Positions 28,418 to 38,009 of a DNA stretch of 64,000 bases are shown in pieces. The stretch is taken from positions 431,010-495,009 of the forward strand of contig NZ_WLZY01000005.1 in NCBI RefSeq assembly GCF_010122465.1, given 5' to 3'. The translations under genes were made by a program, and so were the position numbers. Under the pieces are notes generated by a model that worked only from the letters and a program-made list of their open reading frames with translations, made no database searches and was not told where the DNA came from. Numbering within the stretch: position 1 is the first letter of the stretch; every line of letters starts with the position of its first letter. This DNA is from Phytoactinopolyspora mesophila. Its GTDB lineage: Bacteria > Actinomycetota > Actinomycetes > Jiangellales > Jiangellaceae.

Positions 28418-29314
28418 TCATCCCTTCAGGCCGCTACGAGCGACGCCCTCGATGACATAACGCTGGGTGAAGATGAAGAGGATCAGGACAGGAACGCTGG
28501 CCACGAAAGCACCGGCCATCATCACCGGGTAGTCAGTGGTGTACGCCCCCTGGAGCAGCCGCAGCCCCGCGGGCAAGGTCAGCCGTTCCGGACTGAACAG
28601 CACGTAGATGGGCCAGATGAAGTCGTTCCAGTTGGTCAGGAAGGACAGCACCGCCAGCGTGGCCAGCGCCGGCTTGGCGTTGGGCAGCGCGACCTGGGTG
28701 AATATCTGCCATTGGTTCGCGCCGTCGATCAGCGCCGCCTCCTCCAGTTCATCGGGGAGCATGGCGAAGAACTGCCGGAGGAAGAACACGCCGAACGCGC
28801 CGGCGGCGCCCGGAACCACTAGCGCCCAGATGGTGTCCAGCCAGCCCAGCCGGTCGATGATCAGATAGTTGGGCATCAGGAAGATGAAGCCAGGCACGAA
28901 CAGCGTCGACACGATGACGGCGAAGAACACGCCCCGGAAGCGGAACCGCAGCCGCGCCAGCGCATAGGCGGCGGTCGACGCGACGAAAAGCACGAGCAGC
29001 ATGTGCAGCGTCGCAGCCAGGAGGCTGTTGAAGAACCAGCGCAGCACGGGATACGAGCCGTCCAGGCGCAGGAGCCCTTCATAAGCCGCCGTCGTCGGCT
29101 GTTCCGGCAAGATCGTCGGCGGCACCGACGTCGCTTCCGGATTCGTCTTCAATGAGGTCAGGAACATCCACAGAATGGGTCCGACGAACACGACAGTCAG
29201 CACGAGCAGCAGCGCCCAGAACGAGCCGGTGCGCACGAGGGACCGGGCGCGGACCGGCCGGTTGGACGGCGTCCGGTCCGGCTCTACCTCCTGCGCCGAG
29301 GTGGTGAGCGACAT
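28418..29314 (-). CDS. Carbohydrate ABC permease, MalG-like
   Basis: A 298-residue inner-membrane permease with six predicted helices. The EAA loop reads EEAALIDGANQWQIFTQVAL, typical of CUT1 sugar importers. The true start is ATG 29314, where the preceding permease stop overlaps by one base (TGATG). The frame is open far upstream, but that part is antisense to the next permease and not real. It works with the MalF-like subunit and the binding protein; no ATPase gene is in this operon, so a shared MsiK-type ATPase probably serves it. Confidence 0.88.
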   Translation of the reverse strand: MSLTTSAQEVEPDRTPSNRPVRARSLVRTGSFWALLLVLTVVFVGPILWMFLTSLKTNPEATSVPPTILPEQPTTAAYEGLLRLDGSYPVLRWFFNSLLAATLHMLLVLFVASTAAYALARLRFRFRGVFFAVIVSTLFVPGFIFLMPNYLIIDRLGWLDTIWALVVPGAAGAFGVFFLRQFFAMLPDELEEAALIDGANQWQIFTQVALPNAKPALATLAVLSFLTNWNDFIWPIYVLFSPERLTLPAGLRLLQGAYTTDYPVMMAGAFVASVPVLILFIFTQRYVIEGVARSGLKG

Positions 29315-30294
29315 CAGGATCGCCTCCTTCCGCGGACCAGGAGCACGTTGATGATCGAGACGATGCCGAGGAACACCGCAAGGAGGTACGACATTGCGGC
29401 GGCCGAACCCATCCGGAAGGATTCGAGGCCCTCTCCGAGGATCACCATGAGTGCCGTGCGGGTGGAGTCTCCGGGACCGCCGCCGGTGACCATGACCGAT
29501 TGCCCGAACATGTTGGCCGACGCCAGGGTGGTGATGATCACGACGAACAGGATGACGTTCCTCAGGCCGGGCAGCGTCACATGGCGGAATTGCTGCCACC
29601 CGGACGCGCCGTCGACTTTCGCCGCGTCGTAGAGCTCGCGGGGGATGTCTTGCAGACCGGCGAGATAGATGATCGTGTTGAACCCGAGTGTCCACCACAC
29701 GGTCATCAGAACCAGGCTGATCCACGCCCACGGCTGTGCCGTGATCCACGGGATGGGCGTGCTGATGCCCAGCGCGTTGAGCACCCCTTCCAGCCCGAGG
29801 GCGCTGATGCCGGCGTTGATGATGCCGATGTTCGGGTCGAGCGCGAACCGGAACAGCAGGCCGACCACGGCGACGCCCAGCACGTACGGCATGAAGAAGA
29901 CCGCGCGGAAGAACGTCCGTCCGGCGAAGCGCCGGTTCAACAGGACCGCCAGCGCCAATGGGACAGCCATCAGGAGCGGCACACTCGCCACGGTGAAGAT
30001 CGCGGTCGCCCGCATGCCGTTCCAGAACATCTGGTATGCCGCCGAGGCCGAGTCGAACAGGTTGAAGTAGTTCTCCAGCCCGACGAACGGCCTCACCTCG
30101 AACATGTAGTCCCAGTCGTGCAGGCTCATCCAGAGACCGAGCACCGCCGGCAGAGCCACGAACGTGATGAAGATCGCCAGGAACGGAGCCATGAACGCAT
30201 ACGGCGTCCAAACGGCATGACGACGGATCGGTCTTGGCGAACCGCCGTCTGACCTGCGCGTGCTCCGATCCGGCGACGTGATTGTGGTCGCCAC
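29314..30294 (-). CDS. Carbohydrate ABC permease, MalF-like
   Basis: A 326-residue permease of a CUT1 sugar importer. After a charged N terminus, the first helix is APFLAIFITFVALPAVLGLW, and the EAA loop is YDAAKVDGASGWQQFRHVTL. It lies seven bases after the binding-protein gene and shares one base with the MalG-like gene. In context it should import arabino-oligosaccharides released by the GH43 enzymes. Confidence 0.88.
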   Translation of the reverse strand: MATTITSPDRSTRRSDGGSPRPIRRHAVWTPYAFMAPFLAIFITFVALPAVLGLWMSLHDWDYMFEVRPFVGLENYFNLFDSASAAYQMFWNGMRATAIFTVASVPLLMAVPLALAVLLNRRFAGRTFFRAVFFMPYVLGVAVVGLLFRFALDPNIGIINAGISALGLEGVLNALGISTPIPWITAQPWAWISLVLMTVWWTLGFNTIIYLAGLQDIPRELYDAAKVDGASGWQQFRHVTLPGLRNVILFVVIITTLASANMFGQSVMVTGGGPGDSTRTALMVILGEGLESFRMGSAAAMSYLLAVFLGIVSIINVLLVRGRRRS

Positions 30295-30301
30295 GGCCGG
30301 A

Positions 30302-31654
30302 CTACTCCCCGAACCGGTTGCGGTTCTCTTCGAGCTTCTTGGCGGCGCGTTCGGCAGCGGAACGCAGCGCGTCGGCCGGTTCCTTGGTCAGCAGCACCGC
30401 CTCGTTGAGCGCCTGGTCGAAGTCTTCGAAGGCGTCCCCGATGCCCGGCACCGCCGGTGGGAAACGCAGGTAGTCGACCTGCTCGGCAAACGTTGCTTGA
30501 TCTGTGAGCTCGGCGAACTCCGCTGATTCGCGCACCGATGTGCGAGCCGGGACCTGACCGCCCTCCGCCCACGCCAGCGACTGCCGGCTGACCCAGTTGA
30601 TGAACACGCGTGCGGCATCCAGCTTGTTGTCGTCCGGACTCCGCTGCGTGGTCATCACGAAGTTGTGTGAGCCCGCCCAGGCGGCGGGGGCGCCACCGAT
30701 GTTGGGCAACGGGGCTACGCCCCATTCGAGGTCCGGCACCTCGTTGAGGTTGTTCATGTGCCAGATACCGTTCCAGTTGAAGGCCGCCTGGCCGTTCTGC
30801 AGCGCGATCGCGTCGGCGTCCTGGCCTACGTCGGTGGGGCTGTAACCGTCGTTTATGGCGTCGACCATCCAGGTCAATGCCTCGATAGCGGGATCCTGGT
30901 CCCAGAGCACCTCGGTGCCGTCGTCGTTGAACAGCGACCCGCCGAACTGCCAGATCAAGGACTGCAAGGTCATGCTGCCGGTGAACGCGTGCGGCGACAT
31001 CCAGTGACCGCTGATGCCCGCCGACTTCAGCGCTTCGAGCGCGTCCTCGTACGACGAGCGGTCCATGGGCGGCGCCTCTGGATCGAGGCCGGCCTCCTCG
31101 AGAACGGTCTTGTTGTAGTAGAAGCCCAAGGGGTGCACGTCCAGCGGAATACCGAAGCGCTGTCCCTTGTACTCACCGGCCGACCACACCGCATCCGCGA
31201 AGTCGGAGGAGTCGAGCTCCAGGGCGGTGGCGACGTCGTCGAGGGGCATGATCACGTTGCGCGCGGCGTTGGTGGATAACGAGTCGACGTGCATGATTCC
31301 GACGTCGGGACCGCGGCCCGAGGTCACCGCCGCCGGCAGCCGCGAGTAGTAGTCGGCCCACTCCATGACCGTCATCCGGACGGTGACCGCATCGTGCTCG
31401 GCGTTGAACTGGTCCACCAGTTGTTTCATGAATGGACCGTCGCCGCCGGTGAAACCATTCCAGAATTCAAGCTCGACGCTGGGTCCGTCGTAGGTGTCGG
31501 CAGCGGGCTCGGCGGGTGTGTCAGCACCCGGATTCGAGGGAGAAGAGCCCCCGCCGCAGGCGCTGAGCAAGGCGCCCGCGCCCATAGCTGCGGTTGCGGT
31601 GAGAAAGCGGCGGCGGGACAACGAGTATGCGGGGAAGATGTCGAGACGGTTCAC
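30302..31654 (-). CDS. Sugar ABC transporter substrate-binding lipoprotein
   Basis: A 450-residue family-1 solute-binding protein. The N terminus has a twin-arginine signal SRRRFLTATAAMGAGALL and a lipobox ending LSAC, followed by a Gly/Ser/Pro linker. The mature part begins VELEFWNGFTGGDGPFMKQL, the usual start of CUT1 sugar-binding proteins. It is placed between the GH51 gene and the two permeases, and would deliver arabinose-containing oligosaccharides. Confidence 0.88.
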   Translation of the reverse strand: MNRLDIFPAYSLSRRRFLTATAAMGAGALLSACGGGSSPSNPGADTPAEPAADTYDGPSVELEFWNGFTGGDGPFMKQLVDQFNAEHDAVTVRMTVMEWADYYSRLPAAVTSGRGPDVGIMHVDSLSTNAARNVIMPLDDVATALELDSSDFADAVWSAGEYKGQRFGIPLDVHPLGFYYNKTVLEEAGLDPEAPPMDRSSYEDALEALKSAGISGHWMSPHAFTGSMTLQSLIWQFGGSLFNDDGTEVLWDQDPAIEALTWMVDAINDGYSPTDVGQDADAIALQNGQAAFNWNGIWHMNNLNEVPDLEWGVAPLPNIGGAPAAWAGSHNFVMTTQRSPDDNKLDAARVFINWVSRQSLAWAEGGQVPARTSVRESAEFAELTDQATFAEQVDYLRFPPAVPGIGDAFEDFDQALNEAVLLTKEPADALRSAAERAAKKLEENRNRFGE

Positions 31655-31689
31655 AGCGGCTCCTTCTCAGGCTTTTGAGTGACTGCGCA

Positions 31690-33210
31690 TCAGGACTGTG
31701 CCGGGTGCAGGCGGATGAGGTGCCACGACGTGGGAGGCAGCGTGGCTTCGAGTTGACCGTCGCGGACCGTGGTGCCGTCGACTGGTCGCGGTGTCACCCG
31801 GTCGGGACGGTCGGCGGAATTCGTGGCGCCCGGGTCGGAATCGCCGAGCGTGAGGTGCTCCACCAGCCGGTGTCCCTCGCCGGCGAAGGCGCGTAGAGAC
31901 ACATTGAGTGCCGCTGGCCGGTGCCGGTCCCGGTTCGTGGCCAGCAGGGTCAGCCCGCCCGTCGCTGGATCGTGCACGGCGCTGACCCGGGTCGCGGGGA
32001 CGTCGCCATGCTGTCCGGTAGCGAGCAGCGGTCCGCGGACCTGGGTCTGCAGGACTGTGCCGCGGGCGTACTTGGCGGTGAGGGCGAACGGATGAAAGAT
32101 CGTCTGACGCCATGCCGAGTTGCCGGGTTCAGTGCGGATCGGTGCGATGACATTGACCAGCTGGGCCTGGTTCGCGATCGCGACTCGATCGGCGTTGTCC
32201 AGCAGGGCCATCAGTAGATCACCGACCACGACGGCGTCGGTGACGTCGTACACGTCCTCGATCAGCGGACCTCCCGGGCGGATGGCGAGGCCGGCTTCGC
32301 CCGGGAATCGGCTCTGGTACCAGACATTCCACTCGTCGAATGAGACGGTGATCCGTTTCCTGCTGCGTTTCACCGCGGCGACGTGGTCTGCTGTCGCGGT
32401 GACGGCGGAGATCATCCCGCGCATGTTCTCCGATGAGGTCAGAAAGCTGTCGATGTCGCCGGCCACCGGCTCGTAGTAGGCGTGCAGAGAGATGTGGTCC
32501 ACAAGGTCGTACGTGTGCTCGAGGACGGTCCGTTCCCAGCTGCCGAACGTCGGCATGCCGCTGTTGGAGCTGCCGCAGACGACGAGCTCGATGTCCGGGT
32601 CCGTACGTCGCATGGCGCGTGCCGTCTCCGCCGCCAGCCGGCCGTACTCGTCGGCGGTCTTGTGCCCGATCTGCCACGGACCGTCCATCTCGTTGCCGAG
32701 GCACCAGGTGCGGATGCCGTGTGGCTCGCGGCGCCCGTTGGCGGCGCGCCGGTCGGCGAGGCTCGTGGAGCCGGCCGGGAGATTGCAATATTCGAGCAGG
32801 TCGACGGCGGCCCGGACGCCGCGGGTGCCGAGGTTCACCGCCATCACCGGGTCGAGATCCAGCCCGCGGGTCCAATGCGCGAATTCGTCGACGCCCACGG
32901 TGTTCGGTTCGATCGACCGCCAGGCGAGGTCCAGACGTTTGGGCCGGTCCTGAACCGGTCCGACTCCGTCCTCCCAGCGGTAGTTGGACACGAAGTTGCC
33001 GCCGGGATAGCGGACGTTGGTCACGCCCAGCTCCCGGACCAGCTCGGCGACGTCCTTGCGGAAGCCGTGTTCGTCTGCCGTGGGGTGGTCCGGCTCGAAG
33101 ATCCCGCCGTAGACACATCTGCCCATGTGTTCGACGAAGCTGCCGTAGATGCGGGGGTCGACCGTTCCCACGGAGAAGGCTGGGTCGAGACCGACGTGGA
33201 CGTCGTACAC
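31690..33210 (-). CDS. Alpha-L-arabinofuranosidase, GH51
   Basis: A 506-residue intracellular enzyme that releases arabinose from imported oligosaccharides. It has the GH51 opening DPRIYGSFVEHMGRCVYGGI, the acid/base Glu in TWCLGNEMDGPW and the nucleophile Glu in ITVSFDEWNVWY. There is no signal peptide. I start it at GTG 33210 (VYDVHVGLDPAF), which has AGAGG five bases upstream; the open frame runs to 33267. It is the first gene of the arabinan operon, and a paired LacI-type operator lies about 70-125 bases upstream. Confidence 0.9.
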   Translation of the reverse strand: MYDVHVGLDPAFSVGTVDPRIYGSFVEHMGRCVYGGIFEPDHPTADEHGFRKDVAELVRELGVTNVRYPGGNFVSNYRWEDGVGPVQDRPKRLDLAWRSIEPNTVGVDEFAHWTRGLDLDPVMAVNLGTRGVRAAVDLLEYCNLPAGSTSLADRRAANGRREPHGIRTWCLGNEMDGPWQIGHKTADEYGRLAAETARAMRRTDPDIELVVCGSSNSGMPTFGSWERTVLEHTYDLVDHISLHAYYEPVAGDIDSFLTSSENMRGMISAVTATADHVAAVKRSRKRITVSFDEWNVWYQSRFPGEAGLAIRPGGPLIEDVYDVTDAVVVGDLLMALLDNADRVAIANQAQLVNVIAPIRTEPGNSAWRQTIFHPFALTAKYARGTVLQTQVRGPLLATGQHGDVPATRVSAVHDPATGGLTLLATNRDRHRPAALNVSLRAFAGEGHRLVEHLTLGDSDPGATNSADRPDRVTPRPVDGTTVRDGQLEATLPPTSWHLIRLHPAQS

Positions 33211-33280
33211 GTGTACCTCTTTCGTTCGGTTGAAACGCCCGGGACGTCGGTGGTTGGGCACATGCATCCCGAGGTCTTCG

Positions 33281-33336
33281 CTTTACAACGGATAACCGTG
33301 GCTCACATCCTGGACGTCTTTTCCTCCGTTGTAAAG
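33281..33336. promoter_or_regulatory. Paired LacI-type operator between the arabinan operon and its regulator
   Basis: CTTTACAACGGA (33281-33292) recurs as its exact reverse complement TCCGTTGTAAAG (33325-33336), 32 bases apart. This is the only striking repeat in the 260-base divergent gap. Two facing sites suit dimers of the adjacent LacI regulator, possibly bridged by a loop, controlling both directions. Confidence 0.65.
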
Positions 33337-33470
33337 GGTGTTGCAGGATTGTGTCCGAACGTGAACGTCGTGCCCGGCGTCTCCCTGACATCGGGACGGG
33401 TGAGTGGCACACGTGTCGCGCACCGGCGGCATAGACTCGAGAAGCTGCTCGGCGAGGTGGAAGGGGAACT

Positions 33471-34493
33471 GTGGGCGCCCGCTTGAAAGACGTGGCGGAT
33501 CGGGCTGGCGTGTCGTTCAAGACGGTCTCCAACGTCATCAACAACCATCCCAATGTCACGCCCCGGACCCGCGAGAAAGTCATGGCCGCCATAGCCGAGC
33601 TGCGCTACCGGCCGAACATGTCCGCCCGGAGCCTGCGGCACGGTCGTTCCGGCTTCCTGGCCCTCGCGCTGCCGGAACTCACGTCGCCGTACTTTGCCGC
33701 GCTCGCCTCCGAGATCGGATCGGCCGCCAAACGCGAAGGGCTTGTTGTGCTGATCGAAGAGACCGGGGGTGACCACGAGGGCGAGCAGATCGTCCTTGAA
33801 GGTCTCGCCTCACATCTGATCGACGGCATCATCTTCAGCCCAATGGCCACGCCGGCGGATGAGGTCGCCGCACGCTCGGACACCACCCCGATGGTGCTGC
33901 TAGGTGAACGCGGCTACCCGGCCGGCTACGACCACATCGCCGTGGACAACGTCCGGGCCGCGCGTGAGATCACCCAGCATCTCGTCGAGTGCGGCCGCAC
34001 CCGGATCGCGGCTATCGGCGCCGAGCACGGATCCGGCACCGGTGCGCTGCGGGCTCGCGGATACCGGGCGGCGTTGGACGCCGCCGGGCTGAAGGTCGAT
34101 CCGGACATCATCGTCTCGGGTGTGAGCTACGACCGTGCCGGCGGAGCACACGGGATGGCCGAGCTGCTCGACGGGGGGCAGCCCATCGATGCGGTCTTCT
34201 GCTTCAACGATGTCTTGGCTCTGGGGGCCGTGCGGACGCTGCACCAACGCGGATACCGGGTGCCGGAGGACGTCGCCGTCGCCGGGTTCGACGACATCGA
34301 AGACGGCCGGTACAGCTCGCCGTCCCTGACCACGGTGTCGCCGGACGTCCCGTTCCTCGCCGACGAAGCCGTCCGGTTGCTGGCCCGCCGGGTCGCCGAA
34401 CCCGATGCCGCCGCCGAAGATGTCGAGGTGCCGTTCACCATCGAGACCCGGGAGAGCACCATCGGGAAAAGCGACCTCACGCCCCGGCCCTGA
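33471..34493 (+). CDS. LacI family transcriptional regulator of the arabinan locus
   Basis: A 340-residue repressor. The N-terminal HTH and hinge are clear: LKDVADRAGVSFKTVSNVIN, then the YRPNMSARSLRHGRSG hinge. The rest is a periplasmic-binding-like effector domain, with DAVFCFNDVLALGAVRTLHQ and the closing VAVAGFDDIEDGRYSSPSLT. It starts at GTG 33471 with AAGGGGA before it. It diverges from the GH51 gene across the paired operator and is expected to respond to arabinose or a short arabino-oligosaccharide. Confidence 0.9.
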   Translation: MGARLKDVADRAGVSFKTVSNVINNHPNVTPRTREKVMAAIAELRYRPNMSARSLRHGRSGFLALALPELTSPYFAALASEIGSAAKREGLVVLIEETGGDHEGEQIVLEGLASHLIDGIIFSPMATPADEVAARSDTTPMVLLGERGYPAGYDHIAVDNVRAAREITQHLVECGRTRIAAIGAEHGSGTGALRARGYRAALDAAGLKVDPDIIVSGVSYDRAGGAHGMAELLDGGQPIDAVFCFNDVLALGAVRTLHQRGYRVPEDVAVAGFDDIEDGRYSSPSLTTVSPDVPFLADEAVRLLARRVAEPDAAAEDVEVPFTIETRESTIGKSDLTPRP

Positions 34494-34512
34494 CGTCACT
34501 CGCTATCGGGCG

Positions 34513-36312
34513 CTAGTGCCTGGCTGCCGCCCACTCGCGGATGGTGTCGATCCGGTTGCGGAGCTCCTCGGTGGTGGCCATGGCTGCCGGCGGGCCGCCG
34601 CATGCCTTGCGCAACTCGGTATGGATCACGCCGTGTGGTTTACCCGTACGGTGATGCCAGGCGCCGACCAGCCCGTTGAGTTCGCGCCGCAACGTCGCGA
34701 TCTGCTCGTGGGCGGGCACCTGGCCGTCGGAGGGGCCTCCCGCGCTGTCCGGTGAACCGCCGTCAGCCGTGGCGGCGCCGTTGCCTTCCCTGGCCCGGCC
34801 GGCTTCCTGCTGATCGGCCTGCCGCCGCCGCAGCAGCGCGGTGACTTGATCTGGTTCGAGTAGTCCCGGAATGCCGAGGTAATCGGCTTCTTCGGCAGAA
34901 CCGGCCTGGGCCTGAGTCCCGAACTCTCCGCCGTCGTACAGGACGCGATCGAATGCCGCGTCCGAGCCGAGCGCTTCGAACGGAACCTGCTCCTCGGTGC
35001 CGGTCTCCTCGCGCTGTGCAGCGGCCATCAGCGCTTCTTCGGCGGCCATGGGGTCGTCGTCGGGTGTGGTGGGTTTGCCGAGGACGTGGTCGCGCGAGAC
35101 CTCCATCTCATTGGCGAAGCCCAGCAGGGAAGGGACGGTGGGAAGGAAAATGGACGCGGTTTCGCCGCGCTTGCGGGCGCGGACGAATCGTCCGACGGCC
35201 TGGGCGAAGAACAGCGGCGTCTGGGTGGCGGTGGCGTAGACACCCACCGCCAGGCGGGGGACGTCCACACCTTCGGAGACCATTCGCACCGCGACCATCC
35301 AGCGGTCGCTGCTGTCGGTGAACTCGGCGATCTTCTTCGAGGCCCGCGGCTCGTCGGAGAGCACGACGGTGGGCCGTTCACCACAGATCTGGCCGAGCAG
35401 CTTGGCGTAGGCGCGGGCCTTGTCCTGATCGGTGGCGATCACCAGGCCGCCCGCGTCCGGCACATGGCGCCGGACCTCGGTGAGCCGGGTGTCCGCGGCG
35501 CGCAGCACCGACGGTATCCACTCGCCCTGCGGGTCGAGGGCGGTCCGCCAGGCTTGAGCGATGAGGTCTTTTGTCATCGGCTGACCGAGGCGGGCCGCGA
35601 CCTCGTCACCCGCCCGCGTGCGCCAGCGCATCTCGCCTGAGTACGCCATGAACAGCACCGGACGGACGACGCCGTCGCGCAGGGCTTCGGCGTAACCGTA
35701 CGTGAAGTCGGCGGCACTGCGCTGGGAGCCGTCGGCTTCGGGCACATAGGTGACGAAGGGAATGGGGTTGATGTCGGAGCGGAACGGGGTACCGGTGAGG
35801 GCCAGCCTGTACGCGGCCGGGTCGAAGGCCTCGCGGGTTGCCTCGCCCCAGGACAGGGAGTCGCCGGAGTGGTGCACCTCGTCGAGGATGACGAGCGTAC
35901 GACGGTTCTCACAGCGCGCTCGGTGCAGCATCGGGTGCGCGGCCACACCGGCATAGGTGACGGCGACGCCGGTGTAATCGCGGCTGGTGCGGCCCTTGCG
36001 GCCGGAGAAGGCCGGGTCGATGGTGATGCCGACCTTGTCCGCGGCGTCGGCCCATTGCCGTTTCAGGTGCTCGGTGGGGGCGACGATGGTCAGTTGATGA
36101 ACCGCTCGTTTGGCCAGGAGCTCCGCGGCGACCCGAAGCGCGAAGGTGGTCTTTCCGGCACCGGGGGTAGCAACGGCCAGGTAATCCTTGGGCTCACGCT
36201 CCATGTAGTCATCGAGCGCCGATTGCTGCCAGGCGCGCAGGCGTCCCGCGGTGCCCCAAGGCGCCCTGGCCGGATAAGCCGGAGGCAGATGCTGCGCTGC
36301 GGAGGTACTCAC
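34513..36312 (-). CDS. Superfamily 2 DEAD/DEAH-box helicase
   Basis: A 599-residue helicase of the ERCC3/UvrB-like type. Visible motifs are I ATPGAGKTTF, II LDEVHHSG, III ALTGTPFRSDINPI and VI QAVGRFVRARKRGE. A Gly/Ser/Ala-rich linker near 505-535 leads to a small C-terminal domain (HEQIATLRRELNGLVGAWHH). I place the start at GTG 36312, which has AGGAG five bases upstream; the 43-codon extension to 36441 would run through a palindromic repeat. In many actinobacteria a similar helicase lies close to a DUF3039 gene, as here, which suggests a linked but unknown role in nucleic-acid processing. Confidence 0.87.
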   Translation of the reverse strand: MSTSAAQHLPPAYPARAPWGTAGRLRAWQQSALDDYMEREPKDYLAVATPGAGKTTFALRVAAELLAKRAVHQLTIVAPTEHLKRQWADAADKVGITIDPAFSGRKGRTSRDYTGVAVTYAGVAAHPMLHRARCENRRTLVILDEVHHSGDSLSWGEATREAFDPAAYRLALTGTPFRSDINPIPFVTYVPEADGSQRSAADFTYGYAEALRDGVVRPVLFMAYSGEMRWRTRAGDEVAARLGQPMTKDLIAQAWRTALDPQGEWIPSVLRAADTRLTEVRRHVPDAGGLVIATDQDKARAYAKLLGQICGERPTVVLSDEPRASKKIAEFTDSSDRWMVAVRMVSEGVDVPRLAVGVYATATQTPLFFAQAVGRFVRARKRGETASIFLPTVPSLLGFANEMEVSRDHVLGKPTTPDDDPMAAEEALMAAAQREETGTEEQVPFEALGSDAAFDRVLYDGGEFGTQAQAGSAEEADYLGIPGLLEPDQVTALLRRRQADQQEAGRAREGNGAATADGGSPDSAGGPSDGQVPAHEQIATLRRELNGLVGAWHHRTGKPHGVIHTELRKACGGPPAAMATTEELRNRIDTIREWAAARH

Positions 36313-36364
36313 ATATCTCCTGTTGGGTCGACATCCGGGCAGAACAATGCCCGATTCGCTAAGA

Positions 36365-36511
36365 GGGCGCCCGGATAGGGAGTCACCGGGCTCGCGGGCC
36401 CAGGCATCCTGGATGGCTGCGTTGAAAGTCAGTCGACGCACAAACCCAGTGCGACTCCTTCCTCCGCCTTGCCATCCAGGCGCCTGACCCCGCTCGCTAT
36501 CCGGCGCCCCT
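36365..36511. repeat. Long two-part inverted repeat between MFS and helicase genes
   Basis: GGGCGCCCGGATAG (36365-36378) pairs with CTATCCGGCGCCCC (36498-36511) with one bulge. Further in, CCTGGATGGC (36408-36417) pairs perfectly with GCCATCCAGG (36471-36480). The 53-base loop contains nothing recognised. The rest of the gap 36313-36593 shows no gene. The element could end the MFS transcript or be a mobile palindrome; its sequence differs from the other families here. Confidence 0.65.
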
Positions 36512-36593
36512 ATCCGCGCGGCCTCTACACCGGCTGCGTTGCCAATGAAGCGAACCAGGCTGTCCTAAGACCTTAGCTGTCCACGGTGACAGT

Positions 36594-38003
36594 TCAAGGA
36601 CCGACGGCCTGCGCCAGGGGGTCGGGTTTGCGGATCCGTCCGGCCGCCCACGCGCCGAACGCCGCGAGTGCCGCCATGAGGGCGAGGATCACCGCATAAA
36701 CCCAGACCGGCACTGATGTGCCCGAGCTCGGTGCCGCTCCGTGAGCCGAACCGAAGATGGTGCCGGCCAGGCCGACGAAGGTGATCGTGCCGAGGTTGTC
36801 ACACATCTGCAGGGCGGCCGAGTTCGAACCGTGGTCCTCCACGGGCGAGAGCTGGAAAAGGAGAACACTGAGGCTGGACATCGCCATCCCCATGCCGACG
36901 GCACCGAGAGCCCATGCCACGGCCGCGACCGGCGCCGGTACCGCTGGCAGCAGAACCAGGCCGAGCGCGGCGATCGCCGCCGAGACGATGCCGCTGCCGG
37001 TCTGCACGAGTACATGGCGTGGAACCGTGGTCCGCGGGCGGCCTTGATACCAGGAGCCGGCAGCCCAGCCGAGGGCGCCGCCGGTCAGCGACAGCCCGGC
37101 CAGAGTAGAGGAAAGCCCACGTTCGGCCACCAGCAGGAGCGGTAGGAACGCCTCCGCTCCGAAGAAGGCGCCGGCGAGGACACCCCGCATGATCACCACG
37201 GTCGGCAGGCCGCGCCGGAGCCGGAGCACGCCCGGTGGCAGGAGGCGTGGCACGGTGGGAACCAGTACCCCGAGGGCGGCGATGGCCAGGATCAGCGCCA
37301 GCAGGTCGGGACGGGTTCCGGCGTATTGCAGTACTGCCATAGCCAGCGCGGTCGCGGCGGCCAGCGGCAGCCGTCGTCGTCGTGTGACGGGTCCGGACGG
37401 CGGCGGCCCGTCGATCGCCCGTACCGACGGAAGGATCAACATGATCGGGATCATCACGAAGGGCGCGAGACCGAGAAAGACCCAACGCCACGACGCGTGG
37501 TCGGCCAGCATGCCGGCAACCAGCGGCCCGACGATCGACGGAACGACCCACGCCGCGGACAGTGCCGCGAAGATGCGCGGGCGAAGATTCTCCGAGTAGG
37601 ACCGCCCGACGGTGACGTACAGCGCAACGATGACGAGACCGCCACCGAGCCCTTGCGCGGCGCGCCCGGCGATGAACGGCCACATCGACTGCGCCGCGCC
37701 GGCCAGCACAAGCCCCACACTGAACGTGACGGCGCCGGCGACCACCGGCAACCGGGGCCCGCGCCGGTCACAGATCTCGCCGGAGAGAACCAGGCCGAAG
37801 AGGCTGGCGGTGAAGAAGCCGGAGAAAGCCAGTGCGTAGAGAGGGACGCCGTCGAGATCGGGTACGGCCTTGGGCATCGCGGTTGCCACGGCCATGGCCT
37901 CGAAGGCGATGAAGACCACGGTGGCGACGATGCCGATGGTCAGATTCCGATGGGCTGGACCGAGGATGCCGGCGTCTGTTGTCTCCACCGGCTTGGATGT
38001 CAC
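36594..38003 (-). CDS. MFS transporter
   Basis: A 469-residue major facilitator with a run of hydrophobic helices across its length. The conserved loop after helix 2 reads GLVLSGEICDRRGPRLPVVA, the motif A equivalent. It resembles drug:H+ antiporters of the DHA type, but the substrate is unknown. I place the start at GTG 38003, because a -10 box TACTAT lies six bases upstream, so the mRNA would begin at the start codon. The open frame extends 21 codons further into an inverted repeat. Confidence 0.83.
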   Translation of the reverse strand: MTSKPVETTDAGILGPAHRNLTIGIVATVVFIAFEAMAVATAMPKAVPDLDGVPLYALAFSGFFTASLFGLVLSGEICDRRGPRLPVVAGAVTFSVGLVLAGAAQSMWPFIAGRAAQGLGGGLVIVALYVTVGRSYSENLRPRIFAALSAAWVVPSIVGPLVAGMLADHASWRWVFLGLAPFVMIPIMLILPSVRAIDGPPPSGPVTRRRRLPLAAATALAMAVLQYAGTRPDLLALILAIAALGVLVPTVPRLLPPGVLRLRRGLPTVVIMRGVLAGAFFGAEAFLPLLLVAERGLSSTLAGLSLTGGALGWAAGSWYQGRPRTTVPRHVLVQTGSGIVSAAIAALGLVLLPAVPAPVAAVAWALGAVGMGMAMSSLSVLLFQLSPVEDHGSNSAALQMCDNLGTITFVGLAGTIFGSAHGAAPSSGTSVPVWVYAVILALMAALAAFGAWAAGRIRKPDPLAQAVGP

Positions 38004-38009
38004 CAGCCA

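Noticed and set aside
28418-30211. A 597-residue open frame covering both sugar permease genes on the minus strand
   Set aside because: Only the part from 29314 down is the MalG-like permease; the upstream part is an alternative-frame reading of the MalF-like gene, with no domain sense.
36313-36441. N-terminal extension of the helicase
   Set aside because: It runs through a long inverted repeat, and a GTG with a good ribosome binding site exists at 36312.
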